This document shows, in pieces, positions 34,959-41,985 of a stretch of 41,985 nucleotides of DNA (position 1 is the stretch's first letter; every line of letters begins with the position of its first letter). The stretch is from assembly GCA_021739805.1 (NCBI GenBank), contig JAIPBB010000007.1, positions 1 through 41,985 of the forward strand, read 5' to 3'. The notes under the pieces are model-generated. The model saw only the letters and a program-made list of their open reading frames with translations, was not told the DNA's origin and did not search any database. The position numbers and the translations under genes were made by a program. This DNA is from Saprospiraceae bacterium. Lineage in GTDB: Bacteria; Bacteroidota; Bacteroidia; Bacteroidales; JAIPBB01.

Positions 34959-36611
34959 ATGAGTATGTTTTGTTATCAATGCCAGGAAACGGCAAAAGGA
35001 ACTGGATGCACAATAGCAGGTGTATGTGGTAAAAAAGAAAATGTTGCAAATATGCAAGACCTTTTAGTTTTTGTATTAAAAGGAATTTCAATTTACAATG
35101 TTAAGGCTAAAGAATTTGGAATTGAGAATGAAAAAGCAAATAAGTTTATTCTCGAAAGCCTATTTATGACTATTACAAATGCTAATTTCGATGAAGATCG
35201 TTTTATAGCTAATGTAAAAGAAGGTTTAAAAATTCGTGATGAAATTAGAGATGCCATTATTAATGCAGGTGATAAATTTGATGAAGTACTTCATGAATCA
35301 GCAATATGGACTGGAAGCACAATAGAAGAATTTAAAGCTAAAAACACAGAAGTTGGCGTTTTAGCGACGGAAAATGAAGATGTAAGATCACTTCGTGAGT
35401 TAACAATTTATGGACTTAAGGGTTTAGCTGCTTACACAGAGCATGCATTAAATCTTGGTTTTGAAGAAAAAGAAATTTATTCTTTTATTAATAAAGCCTT
35501 AGTTGCAACTACTGATGATAATATATCTGTAGATGAATTGGTTGCCTTAGTTCTTGAAACTGGTAAATATGGCGTTCAGGCAATGGCTCTTTTAGATAAA
35601 GCTAATACTACAAAATATGGTAACCCAGAAATTACGAAAGTTAATATAGGTGTTAGCAATAAGCCTAGTATTTTAATTAGTGGTCATGATTTACGTGACA
35701 TGGAAGATTTGCTTATTCAAACAGAAGGCACTGGAGTTGATGTTTATACTCACAGTGAAATGCTTCCGGCAAATTATTATCCTGCTTTCAAAAAATATTC
35801 TCATTTTATTGGGAATTATGGTAATGCATGGTGGAAACAAAAAGAAGAATTCGAGAGTTTTAACGGACCTATCCTTTTTACAACAAACTGCATTGTTCCT
35901 CCCAAAAAAGATGCAAAATATGCCGATAAAGTTTTTACTACAGGAGCTGCTGGATACCCGGGATCAAAACACATAGCTGATAGAAAAGAAAATGGAAGAA
36001 AAGATTTTTCCGAAATCATCGAATTAGCTAAAAAATGTGAAGCTCCAACTGAAATTGAAAAAGGTGAAATTATTGGTGGTTTTGCACACAATCAAGTTAT
36101 TGCTTTAGCCGACAAAGTTGTTGATGCAGTAAAATCAGGAGCAATAAAGAAATTCTTTGTTATGGCAGGTTGCGATGGAAGAATGAAAGACAGAGATTAT
36201 TATACTGAATTTTCGGATAAACTTCCAAAAGACACTATTATTTTAACCGCCGGTTGTGCAAAATACAGATACAATAAACTTGAGTTAGGTGATATTGGTG
36301 GAATTCCAAGAGTACTTGATGCTGGTCAATGTAACGACTCATATTCACTTGCTGTTATTGCTTTGAAACTTAAAGAAGTTTTCGAACTAAATGACATCAA
36401 TGAATTGCCAATTGCATATAATATTGCTTGGTATGAACAAAAAGCGGTAATTGTTTTATTAGCTTTACTTTCATTAGGTGTTAAGAATATTCATCTTGGA
36501 CCAACTTTACCAGCATTTTTATCTCCAAACATAGTCAATGTTTTAGTTGAAAACTTTGGTATAGCCGGAATTACAAATGTTGATGATGACATTAAAATGT
36601 TTATGAATTAA
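34959..36611 (+). CDS. hcp: Hydroxylamine reductase / hybrid cluster protein
   Basis: The 550-residue protein is the hybrid cluster protein that reduces hydroxylamine and, in E. coli, NO. The N-terminal cluster motif is Cys5, Cys8, Cys17, Cys23 (C-x2-C-x8-C-x5-C), the pattern of the classes from anaerobes rather than the E. coli class. Hybrid-cluster ligand blocks are all present: [11 protein letters not shown] (His, Glu), [34 protein letters not shown] and [10 protein letters not shown], plus [10 protein letters not shown] near the end. Length is normal. It is cytoplasmic and needs reduced ferredoxin-like donor, likely the product of the gene upstream. The operon starts at the Rrf2 promoter, and a good terminator follows. 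Roles in nitrite/NO detoxification fit an anaerobe. Confidence 0.96.
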   Translation: MSMFCYQCQETAKGTGCTIAGVCGKKENVANMQDLLVFVLKGISIYNVKAKEFGIENEKANKFILESLFMTITNANFDEDRFIANVKEGLKIRDEIRDAIINAGDKFDEVLHESAIWTGSTIEEFKAKNTEVGVLATENEDVRSLRELTIYGLKGLAAYTEHALNLGFEEKEIYSFINKALVATTDDNISVDELVALVLETGKYGVQAMALLDKANTTKYGNPEITKVNIGVSNKPSILISGHDLRDMEDLLIQTEGTGVDVYTHSEMLPANYYPAFKKYSHFIGNYGNAWWKQKEEFESFNGPILFTTNCIVPPKKDAKYADKVFTTGAAGYPGSKHIADRKENGRKDFSEIIELAKKCEAPTEIEKGEIIGGFAHNQVIALADKVVDAVKSGAIKKFFVMAGCDGRMKDRDYYTEFSDKLPKDTIILTAGCAKYRYNKLELGDIGGIPRVLDAGQCNDSYSLAVIALKLKEVFELNDINELPIAYNIAWYEQKAVIVLLALLSLGVKNIHLGPTLPAFLSPNIVNVLVENFGIAGITNVDDDIKMFMN

Positions 36612-36617
36612 AAATCG

Positions 36618-36651
36618 AATCAGGGTGCAGAAATGTGCCCTGATTTATTTT
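36618..36651 (+). terminator. Intrinsic terminator after hcp
   Basis: AATCAGGG and CCCTGATT form a perfect 8-bp stem (extendable through G-T pairs) with a short loop, followed by a T-rich tail TATTTTAATT. It starts 7 bases after the hcp stop. Confidence 0.75.
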
Positions 36652-36684
36652 AATTAGTGCTGATGAAATTTAGTGCTAAGAATA

Positions 36685-36806
36685 AAAAATGATAAAATGA
36701 TGTAATGATAAAATGATAGAATAAATTCAAAAAGTTACTTAATATTATTTATTATCGCATTAAAGCATTATCGCATTAAAGCATTATCGCATTTTATCAT
36801 TAAATA
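36685..36806. repeat. Short repeat cluster between hcp and the first cupin gene
   Basis: AATGATAAAATGAT-type units (about 36689-36720) are followed by tandem 16-base units ATTATCGCATTAAAGC (about 36751-36792) and end with GCATTTTATCATT, which is complementary to the first units, so the block can fold back on itself. No gene or promoter is seen in it. Confidence 0.65.
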
Positions 36807-36829
36807 AATAGAACAAAACAAAAGAAAGA

Positions 36830-37159
36830 ATGGAAAACAAAGAATTCGAAAAAGCCAATATTTTCAGTTTTGAAAAATCAGTTGATTATTCTGAAAATGC
36901 AATTGTAAGTAAAACTGTTCTTAAAAGAGAAACCGGAAATGTTTCATTATTCGCATTTGATAAAGGTGAGGGATTAAGCGAGCATACTGCTCCTTTTGAT
37001 GCACTAATTCAGGTTATTGATGGAAAAGCAGAAATACTAATTAATAGAGAAAGTTATTTTCTTGAAGCTAACGAATCTATATTAATGCCAGCAAATATTC
37101 CACACGCTGTAAAAGCATTAGAAAAATTCAAGATGATATTAACTATGATTAAAGGATAA
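36830..37159 (+). CDS. Small cupin-domain protein 1
   Basis: A 109-residue single-domain cupin. The fold is shown by GEGLSEHTAPFDALIQVIDG (motif 1) and ESILMPANIPHAVKALEKFK (motif 2), with His in each. The full set of three His and one Glu is not present, so metal binding may be weak or different. Family members with EHTAPFDA occur widely in anaerobes, often near redox or hydroxylamine-reductase genes, and are thought to be small-molecule or metal-binding proteins; none is defined for this one. It lies between the hcp terminator with its repeats and the second cupin. Confidence 0.87.
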   Translation: MENKEFEKANIFSFEKSVDYSENAIVSKTVLKRETGNVSLFAFDKGEGLSEHTAPFDALIQVIDGKAEILINRESYFLEANESILMPANIPHAVKALEKFKMILTMIKG

Positions 37160-37224
37160 ATTAATTACAATACATTGAAATCATATAGTTAAAAGTACGA
37201 TTGAAGTTCGATATAACAATAACA

Positions 37225-37320
37225 ATTGGTCAGAAGACGGAAGACAGAAGTCAGAAGTGTTACTTCTAATCTTTTTGTAAACTTACTTCCGACTTCAGTC
37301 TTCGGACTTCGGTCTGTATT
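37225..37320. repeat. Inverted GAAGTCGGAAGT repeat element, copy 2 of the family at 7282
   Basis: Left arm CAGAAGACGGAAGACAGAAG (from about 37231) and right arm ACTTCCGACTTCAGTCTTC (from about 37289) are near-complementary and can form a long stem. The unit matches the series at 7282-7326. Between cupin genes 37159 and 37392, no gene is present. Confidence 0.65.
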
Positions 37321-37348
37321 AACATAAAAAAATATAGAAATAAAATCA

Positions 37349-37366
37349 CCTGCATTAAATTGCAGG
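37349..37366. promoter_or_regulatory. Dyad in the leader of cupin gene 2
   Basis: CCTGCA-TTAAAT-TGCAGG is a perfect 6-bp palindrome whose right arm ends 25 bases before the ATG at 37392. It may be an operator or leader hairpin; the regulator is unknown. Confidence 0.35.
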
Positions 37367-37391
37367 ATTTCAACTAATAACTAGATAATAT

Positions 37392-37718
37392 ATGAAAGTT
37401 ACTGAGCTTAATTCAGCACCAAAAGTTCCTTTTGATTTAGATGGAAAAATCCTATTTTCACAAGAGAATATTGAAATTGTTCATTTAACATTACAGCCAG
37501 CAGAAGAAATTGATATTCATAAAAATCCGGTGGATGTATTATTTTGGGTATTAAACGGAACTGCAACATTAACAATTGAAACAGAAGAGCATGTATTTGG
37601 AGTTGGTAATTTAATTGAAGTTGGATGTGAAGAAAACAGAGGATGGAAAAATACCGGGGATGAGAAATTTGAGATTCTTGTAATTAAATTAGTAAAACCA
37701 AACAGAAATAAAAAATAG
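37392..37718 (+). CDS. Small cupin-domain protein 2
   Basis: A 108-residue cupin with IVHLTLQPAEEIDIHKNPVD and VLFWVLNGTATLTIE forming motif 1, and VGNLIEVGCEENRGWKN in motif 2. Only one His of the usual metal set (His in DIHKNP) is obvious, and a Cys (VGCEE) is present. It is not a close copy of cupin 1. The leader holds a palindrome and a repeat, so it probably has its own promoter. Its position before a membrane protein and a metal-efflux permease suggests a metal or redox role, by inference only. Confidence 0.85.
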   Translation: MKVTELNSAPKVPFDLDGKILFSQENIEIVHLTLQPAEEIDIHKNPVDVLFWVLNGTATLTIETEEHVFGVGNLIEVGCEENRGWKNTGDEKFEILVIKLVKPNRNKK

Positions 37719-37727
37719 AAAATCCAT

Positions 37728-37772
37728 GAATGCACGAAAATAAATTAATATTTCATGATTATTCGTGCATTC
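37728..37772. terminator. Hairpin after cupin gene 2
   Basis: GAATGCACGAA (37728-37738) and TTCGTGCATTC (37762-37772) form a perfect 11-bp inverted repeat with a 23-base loop, starting 10 bases after the cupin stop. The long loop and weak T tail make it a terminator or repeat element. Confidence 0.45.
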
Positions 37773-37833
37773 TTGGTAAATCTTTTTGTAGATTTATAAA
37801 ATTGTTTTGAAATTAAATAAAGGGATTTTATAA

Positions 37834-38250
37834 ATGTTTATTAGAGTTAAACCAAAAGTATTAATTTTTATTTCTGGGATTCTTTGGAGTTTTGTTGGAA
37901 TTCTTCTTAATCATTTTGCTGCTAAATGGTTCGTCAATTTACCTAAAGCCGAAAAGATAACATCTATAGTATTTGGGGGTATTATGGGAATAATAATAGC
38001 ATATTTTGGTTTTAATAAAATTGCAAAAAATAATATTAAACGAATTTTAGAATACAAGGATAAAGCTTGTTTTTTTGCTTTTCAATCCTGGAAGAGCTAT
38101 ATCATTATTGTTATTATGATTAGCATGGGAATTTTTATGCGAACTTCAGGTTTAATACCAAAATATATTTTAACACCTATCTATATTGGAATTGGATTAG
38201 CACTTTTTATTGCAGGAATCCAGTATTATATAGTTTTATTAAGAAAATAG
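37834..38250 (+). CDS. Small four-helix membrane protein, function unknown
   Basis: A 138-residue protein with hydrophobic segments at about 9-26, 43-60, 88-105 and 112-133, and short polar loops. It has conserved-looking features such as LLNHFAAKWF, FFAFQSWKSY and MGIFMRTSGLIP, but I do not recognise a named family. The stop is 3 bases before the permease start at 38254, so the two are co-translated or co-transcribed. It could be an accessory subunit of the metal-efflux permease; that is inference from the tight spacing. Confidence 0.75.
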   Translation: MFIRVKPKVLIFISGILWSFVGILLNHFAAKWFVNLPKAEKITSIVFGGIMGIIIAYFGFNKIAKNNIKRILEYKDKACFFAFQSWKSYIIIVIMISMGIFMRTSGLIPKYILTPIYIGIGLALFIAGIQYYIVLLRK

Positions 38251-38253
38251 AAA

Positions 38254-39498
38254 ATGGAATTTACACTAAATTTCTTTCAGGAACTTGTAACTCTAACGAA
38301 TGAGATGTCTCCTTATTTACTTCTTGGATTTCTTATTGCCGGGATTTTACATATTTATATAAAGAAGGAAAAAATCACAAAATATTTAGGAAAGAAAAAC
38401 ATAAAGACAGTAATTGTTGCTTCAATTTTTGGAATTCCGCTCCCTTTGTGTTCATGTGGAGTTATACCAACTGGGATTTCGTTTTATAAAGATGGTGCTT
38501 CAAAAGGAGCAACAGTTTCATTTTTAATTTCAACTCCACAGACCGGGATGGACTCTATTATGATTACCTATTCTTTATTAGGTCTTCCATTTGCTATTAT
38601 TCGTCCGATTGTAGCACTTATAAGTGGAGTTATTGGCGGAATACTTACAAATAATTTTGACAAAAAAGAAATAGAAAAACCAGCAGATTTAGAATGTACT
38701 AATGATAATCCTGCTGAGCATAATCAAAACAAACTGAAACTGATGTTTAAATATGCTTTTGTTGAATTTATGCAAGATATCGCAAAATGGTTGATAATTG
38801 GTTTGTTGGTCGCAGCTTTAATTGCTGTTTTAATTCCAGATAATTTTTTCGAAATGTATATTGGAAATAATTATTTGAGCATGCTTATGATACTTGTTGT
38901 TTCTATTCCATTATATGTTTGTGCAACTGGTTCAGTTCCTATAGTGGCAGTTTTATTAATGAAAGGTTTATCTCCGGGAGCTGCACTGGTTTTTCTTATG
39001 GCAGGTCCTGCAACAAATGCTGCAACTATTACAGTTATTGGAAAATCTTTAGGGCAAAAGACTTTAATTTTATATTTGATTTCCATTATAAGTGGAGCTT
39101 TGATATTTGGTATTTTTATTGACTCTTTTTTGCCAATTTCATGGTTTCAAAATCACATAATTAATTTAGCTCACGGGCACGAATCACATTTATTGCCTTA
39201 TTGGTTAAAAGTATCGAGCAGTATAATTCTTACCATTCTGTTAATAAATGGGATCTTTCGAAAATATTTCATGAAAAATAAATCAAAAACTGATATGACT
39301 GAAACAATAATCACTGTAAAAGGAATGACTTGCAATCATTGCAAGGCTAATGTCGAAAAAAGTCTTTTAAAGCTAGAAGGAATTAAAGAGGTTGTTGTTG
39401 ATTTAGCTTCTTCGAAAGTTAGAATAAGTGGAGAAAAGATTAATCTATTAAAAGTGAAAACGACACTTGATGAGATAGGATATGAGCTTGTAGATTAA
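38254..39498 (+). CDS. SO_0444/ArsP-type metal efflux permease with C-terminal heavy-metal-associated domain
   Basis: The 414-residue protein is a polytopic permease (about eight helices) of the DUF318/ArsP family. The signature FGIPLPLCSCGVIPTG (about 52-67) gives the paired CSC site near the membrane centre, and a second repeat ATGSVPIVAVLLMKG and AGPATNAATITV follows the same inverted layout. A His-rich loop (LAHGHESHLLPYW) precedes the last helix. The C-terminal 66 residues are a heavy-metal-associated domain with GMTCNHCKANV. This combination defines the SO_0444-type family, annotated as Cu/Zn efflux; the true ion is not proved. The closeness of Hcp and cupins suggests metal or nitrosative stress defence. 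It is in tight tandem with the membrane protein at 37834. Confidence 0.9.
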   Translation: MEFTLNFFQELVTLTNEMSPYLLLGFLIAGILHIYIKKEKITKYLGKKNIKTVIVASIFGIPLPLCSCGVIPTGISFYKDGASKGATVSFLISTPQTGMDSIMITYSLLGLPFAIIRPIVALISGVIGGILTNNFDKKEIEKPADLECTNDNPAEHNQNKLKLMFKYAFVEFMQDIAKWLIIGLLVAALIAVLIPDNFFEMYIGNNYLSMLMILVVSIPLYVCATGSVPIVAVLLMKGLSPGAALVFLMAGPATNAATITVIGKSLGQKTLILYLISIISGALIFGIFIDSFLPISWFQNHIINLAHGHESHLLPYWLKVSSSIILTILLINGIFRKYFMKNKSKTDMTETIITVKGMTCNHCKANVEKSLLKLEGIKEVVVDLASSKVRISGEKINLLKVKTTLDEIGYELVD

Positions 39499-39541
39499 AA
39501 ATTAGTTTCGGCTTTGATTTGATTGCCTTTCTATTATTCAT

Positions 39542-39560
39542 AAGGCTACTTTTTAGCCTT
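39542..39560 (+). terminator. Hairpin after the permease gene
   Basis: AAGGCTA and TAGCCTT pair perfectly around a 5-base loop, 44 bases after the permease stop. The tail is only mildly T-rich, so a weak or bidirectional terminator is possible. The rest of the gap 39499-39707 shows no gene. Confidence 0.35.
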
Positions 39561-39707
39561 TGAATATAGTATTTCAAATCGTTACACAATAAAAAAGTGC
39601 TGTAAGCCTTAGATTAAAAGTATTTCAAAGAATGTTCTTGTTTTTTTAATGGACGCTAATGTTTTGGTTTAACAAATTAATACCAATCAAAATGGGTTTA
39701 AAAATCT

Positions 39708-41660
39708 TTACTGTGGCATTTCACTTGCTTTCATTTTAACCTCGCAATATTTCTTTACTAACTCTGCTGCTTTTTTATTTCCCAAACTTTCAGCATATCT
39801 GAAATCATTACAAGATGCGACTAATTCTTTTAGCATTAGCAAAGTAACACCTCTTTGCATAATTGCATCAGAAAAGTCAGGTTTCAGTTCAATTGCCTTT
39901 GAATAATTACTAATAGCTTCCTGATATTTTCGCAATTTGTAGTTAGCGACACCAATACTAAAATATGCTTTTTCATTATTTGGTTCGAAGCTAAGCACTT
40001 TGTTGAAATCCTTAATTGCATCATCAAATTGATTTATTAATCCTTTTGCATTGCCGCGATAAAGAAATGCTTGGGGGTAATTGTTTTCCAGGGCGATTGC
40101 CAAATCAAAATCTGAAATTGCACCATTATAATCCCGAATATTGAATTTCGCCAATCCACGATTATAATATGCTTCAGCATGGTCGTGGCTTAAGCGAATT
40201 GCATAATCTAAGTCTGTAATTGTTTCCTGAAATTTGTTTTGCTTTGCATAAACTGATGCCCTGTTAATATATGCAATTTCGTACCTTGGATTACTTTTTA
40301 TTGCAATAGCATAATCTTTTAGAGCCTTTTCATAATTTCCGCTCCAGTAATAGCCGTCAGCTCTGACAAGATAAGCATGCCAGACTTTTGGATTTTTTTT
40401 GATAACATCTGTAAGCAATGTTTCATTGTTTTCCCATTTCTTATTTTGATTGTAAGTGATAAGAGAAAATATAATTACTGCTATTGCTAGAAATCCGATG
40501 GTGATATTTGTAAATCTTGCTGTCTTTTTTGAATCTTTTAATTTCACAAAATAAGTTCCTATGATAAATAGAAAACCAAGATAAGAAATATATGGATAAC
40601 GGTCGGCAACAATCTGTAATCCAATTGGAACAAAATGCACAACAACTGAAATTGTAATTACATAAAACAGTATTCCGAACAACAAAGGGTCTTTAAAATT
40701 CTTCTTTTTAATTGCATTAATTATGAGCTTTAAGGTAAAAACAATTATACCTATACATACAATTGCAGCAAAATAATATTCCCAACCTACGCTTGATTCA
40801 ATATTTGGTGTGCTAATCACAGGATAATAATGAATAGCTGATAAACCAACAGGAACTATTAGCTTAACCAGATAAAAAACAAAAGAATAGCCAATAAAAA
40901 CTACTCTATCGAGAAAACTAAAGGATTCTCTTAAGCTTCCGATATGTGAAAACTCCTCTCTAGCATTGTAAGCAATAATAACAAAAACAATGGATAAAGC
41001 TATAAATGGGATTTTTTCTAAAATGTTTTTCCAATCGATTTTTCTTGAGTGATACAAATCGAAAAGAATCAATACAAATGGAAGTGTGATTGCGGGTGCT
41101 TTTGATAGTAAGGACAAAACAAAGAAAACGAAAGTTAAAATCAAGGAAACCACTCTTTTATTCTGTAAATATTTAACATAAGAAAGCAAGGAAGCAAGAA
41201 AAAACAATGAATACATTAAATTACTTCGTGTCGAAATCCATGAAACCGATTCAACATTCATTGGGTGAATAGCAAAAAACAGGCTTATGATAATGGATAT
41301 TTCAATTCGTTTTGTGAAGGAGTAAAACAGAAAGAAAACAAGAATTATGTTTATTAGATGAATAAATAAGCTTGTTCTGTGATTGGTTGCAGCATCTAAA
41401 CCTGAAATTTTATATTCAACGGCATAACTTAAAGTTGAAATAGGTTGATACATTCCAACATAAAAGCTGGTAAAGATGGTTTTAATATTTTCTTTTGATA
41501 AAGTTTTTATATCATCGTTTTCCACTACTTGTCCTTCATCATCCCAGCCCATAATAAAGTCATTATTTATGGAATTGGAATAAACCACAAAAGCCAGTAT
41601 TAGTATTCCGAACAAATACAATAGATATTTTTTGGGGAATTTGTTAGTTGAATTTTTCAT
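39708..41660 (-). CDS. Polytopic membrane protein with C-terminal TPR repeats (glycosyltransferase-C/TMTC-like)
   Basis: A 650-residue protein with about eleven to twelve membrane helices in the first 410 residues and six to seven TPR units after about 425 (GNYEKALKDYAIAIKSNP, NKFQETITDLDYAI, RDYNGAISDFDLAIAL, RKYQEAISNYSKAIELKP). The N-terminal loop has MGWDDEGQVVEN, an acidic motif like that of GT-C glycosyltransferases, and YQPISTLSYAVEYKISGL and ASVSWISTRSN-like blocks are typical of the TMTC/O-mannosyltransferase-like group. A role in glycan transfer to exported proteins is inferred; Bacteroidota do O-glycosylate such proteins. It stands alone on the minus strand and converges on the permease operon. 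A TAAATTTG -7 box lies at 41871, with 210 bases of leader including a heptamer repeat. Confidence 0.82.
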   Translation of the reverse strand: MKNSTNKFPKKYLLYLFGILILAFVVYSNSINNDFIMGWDDEGQVVENDDIKTLSKENIKTIFTSFYVGMYQPISTLSYAVEYKISGLDAATNHRTSLFIHLINIILVFFLFYSFTKRIEISIIISLFFAIHPMNVESVSWISTRSNLMYSLFFLASLLSYVKYLQNKRVVSLILTFVFFVLSLLSKAPAITLPFVLILFDLYHSRKIDWKNILEKIPFIALSIVFVIIAYNAREEFSHIGSLRESFSFLDRVVFIGYSFVFYLVKLIVPVGLSAIHYYPVISTPNIESSVGWEYYFAAIVCIGIIVFTLKLIINAIKKKNFKDPLLFGILFYVITISVVVHFVPIGLQIVADRYPYISYLGFLFIIGTYFVKLKDSKKTARFTNITIGFLAIAVIIFSLITYNQNKKWENNETLLTDVIKKNPKVWHAYLVRADGYYWSGNYEKALKDYAIAIKSNPRYEIAYINRASVYAKQNKFQETITDLDYAIRLSHDHAEAYYNRGLAKFNIRDYNGAISDFDLAIALENNYPQAFLYRGNAKGLINQFDDAIKDFNKVLSFEPNNEKAYFSIGVANYKLRKYQEAISNYSKAIELKPDFSDAIMQRGVTLLMLKELVASCNDFRYAESLGNKKAAELVKKYCEVKMKASEMPQ

Positions 41661-41679
41661 TTTTTCTAGTTGCTGATTT

Positions 41680-41781
41680 AAGGTTTCAAGTTTAAGGTTT
41701 AAGGTTTGGGTTTCAGGTTTCGGGTTTCAGGTTTCGGGTTTCAGGTTTAAGGTTTCAGGTTTCAGGTTTCGGGTTTAAGGT
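41680..41781. repeat. GGTTT heptamer repeat in the leader of the TPR gene
   Basis: About thirteen 7-base units of the form nnGGTTT (CAGGTTT, CGGGTTT, AAGGTTT in irregular order) lie 20-120 bases upstream of the start codon. The remaining stretch to the window end is AT-rich with no gene. Confidence 0.8.
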
Positions 41782-41870
41782 TTGTCCATATTTGCCAATT
41801 TCTATTGTGATTTGCATATTGCTTACTTCATAATTCGATATTCAGTGTGACTCGTCCTGATTTTTGTTTA

Positions 41871-41878
41871 CAAATTTA
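41871..41878 (-). promoter_or_regulatory. Candidate -7 element of the TPR membrane gene
   Basis: The minus strand reads TAAATTTG (TAnnTTTG). The -33 box is not clear. If used, the transcript leader would contain the heptamer repeat. Confidence 0.3.
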
Positions 41879-41985
41879 ATTTATATATTTTTTAGATTTC
41901 TTTTTAATTATCATTTTATTTCTTTGTCATTTCAATACAGTTTCCTTTTTTGATGTGTTGGGTTGTGAAGTATTTTTAATATACT

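Noticed and set aside
1..41985. Prophage, transposon or integron
   Set aside because: No integrase, transposase, phage structural gene or attachment-site pair was recognised; the tRNA-Arg gene has no integrase next to it and no obvious duplicated 3' end nearby.

Overview
The window is AT-rich DNA (roughly one-third G+C by eye) from an anaerobic member of the Bacteroidota. The evidence is a PorZ-like type IX secretion component, C-terminal type IX sorting domains, PKD and SusD-era style lipoprotein signals, promoters of the TTTG-N19-TAnnTTTG kind, A-rich leaders in place of strong Shine-Dalgarno sites, an [FeFe] hydrogenase and a hybrid-cluster protein. No phage, transposase, integrase or CRISPR array was seen.

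Region 1 (1424-14507, all minus strand) is a hydrogen-metabolism island. Its core is a trimeric, NAD-linked [FeFe] hydrogenase (HydC, HydB, HydA; 7328-11487), of the type usually classed as electron-bifurcating. Around it sits a large signalling set: an [FeFe]-hydrogenase-like sensor fused to a histidine kinase (4912-6894), a Cache-domain kinase (1424-3217), a receiver-kinase hybrid (3391-4509), a small membrane HisKA_3 kinase (13548-14507), a lone receiver (4512-4907), a double receiver (11511-12437) and one LuxR-type regulator (12907-13545). There are four kinases and five receiver domains but only one DNA-binding output. I infer a branched H2/redox phosphorelay that controls the catalytic hydrogenase. 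Two GGGTG-N4-CACC(C) dyads lie upstream of the hydrogenase operon, and an array of about twelve 25-bp repeats separates hydA from the sensor gene. Transcription runs from 14507 down to 1424, probably as three or more units. Maturases HydE, HydF and HydG are not in the window.

Region 2 (14669-22367) has two RDD membrane proteins and a tightly coupled plus-strand operon SpoIIM-like / DUF4129 / DUF4350 / MoxR ATPase / DUF58, a common envelope-related cluster. The two RDD genes converge on a palindromic repeat element.

Region 3 (22568-33316) carries secreted and envelope proteins (an unknown exported protein, a PKD lipoprotein, PorZ, an M23 lipoprotein and a beta-helix type IX cargo broken by a frameshift at a 7-G tract), a metallophosphoesterase, a SEC-C protein and a tRNA-Arg(UCG).

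Region 4 (33457-39498, plus strand) looks like a nitrosative-stress and metal module: an Rrf2-type iron-sulfur regulator with a promoter overlapped by a perfect dyad, an unusual Cys-rich ferredoxin, hydroxylamine reductase/hybrid cluster protein (Hcp), two cupins, a small membrane protein, and an SO_0444/ArsP-type permease with a C-terminal heavy-metal domain. The window ends with a minus-strand membrane-TPR protein (39708-41660) and a heptamer repeat. The first gene (2-1396) is truncated by the window edge.

Intergenic DNA holds many short repeat families (25-mer array, GTGCCTA units, GAAGTCGGAAGT units, CGCTTCGCTCGGAATGAC palindrome, 16-mers, GGTTT heptamers).
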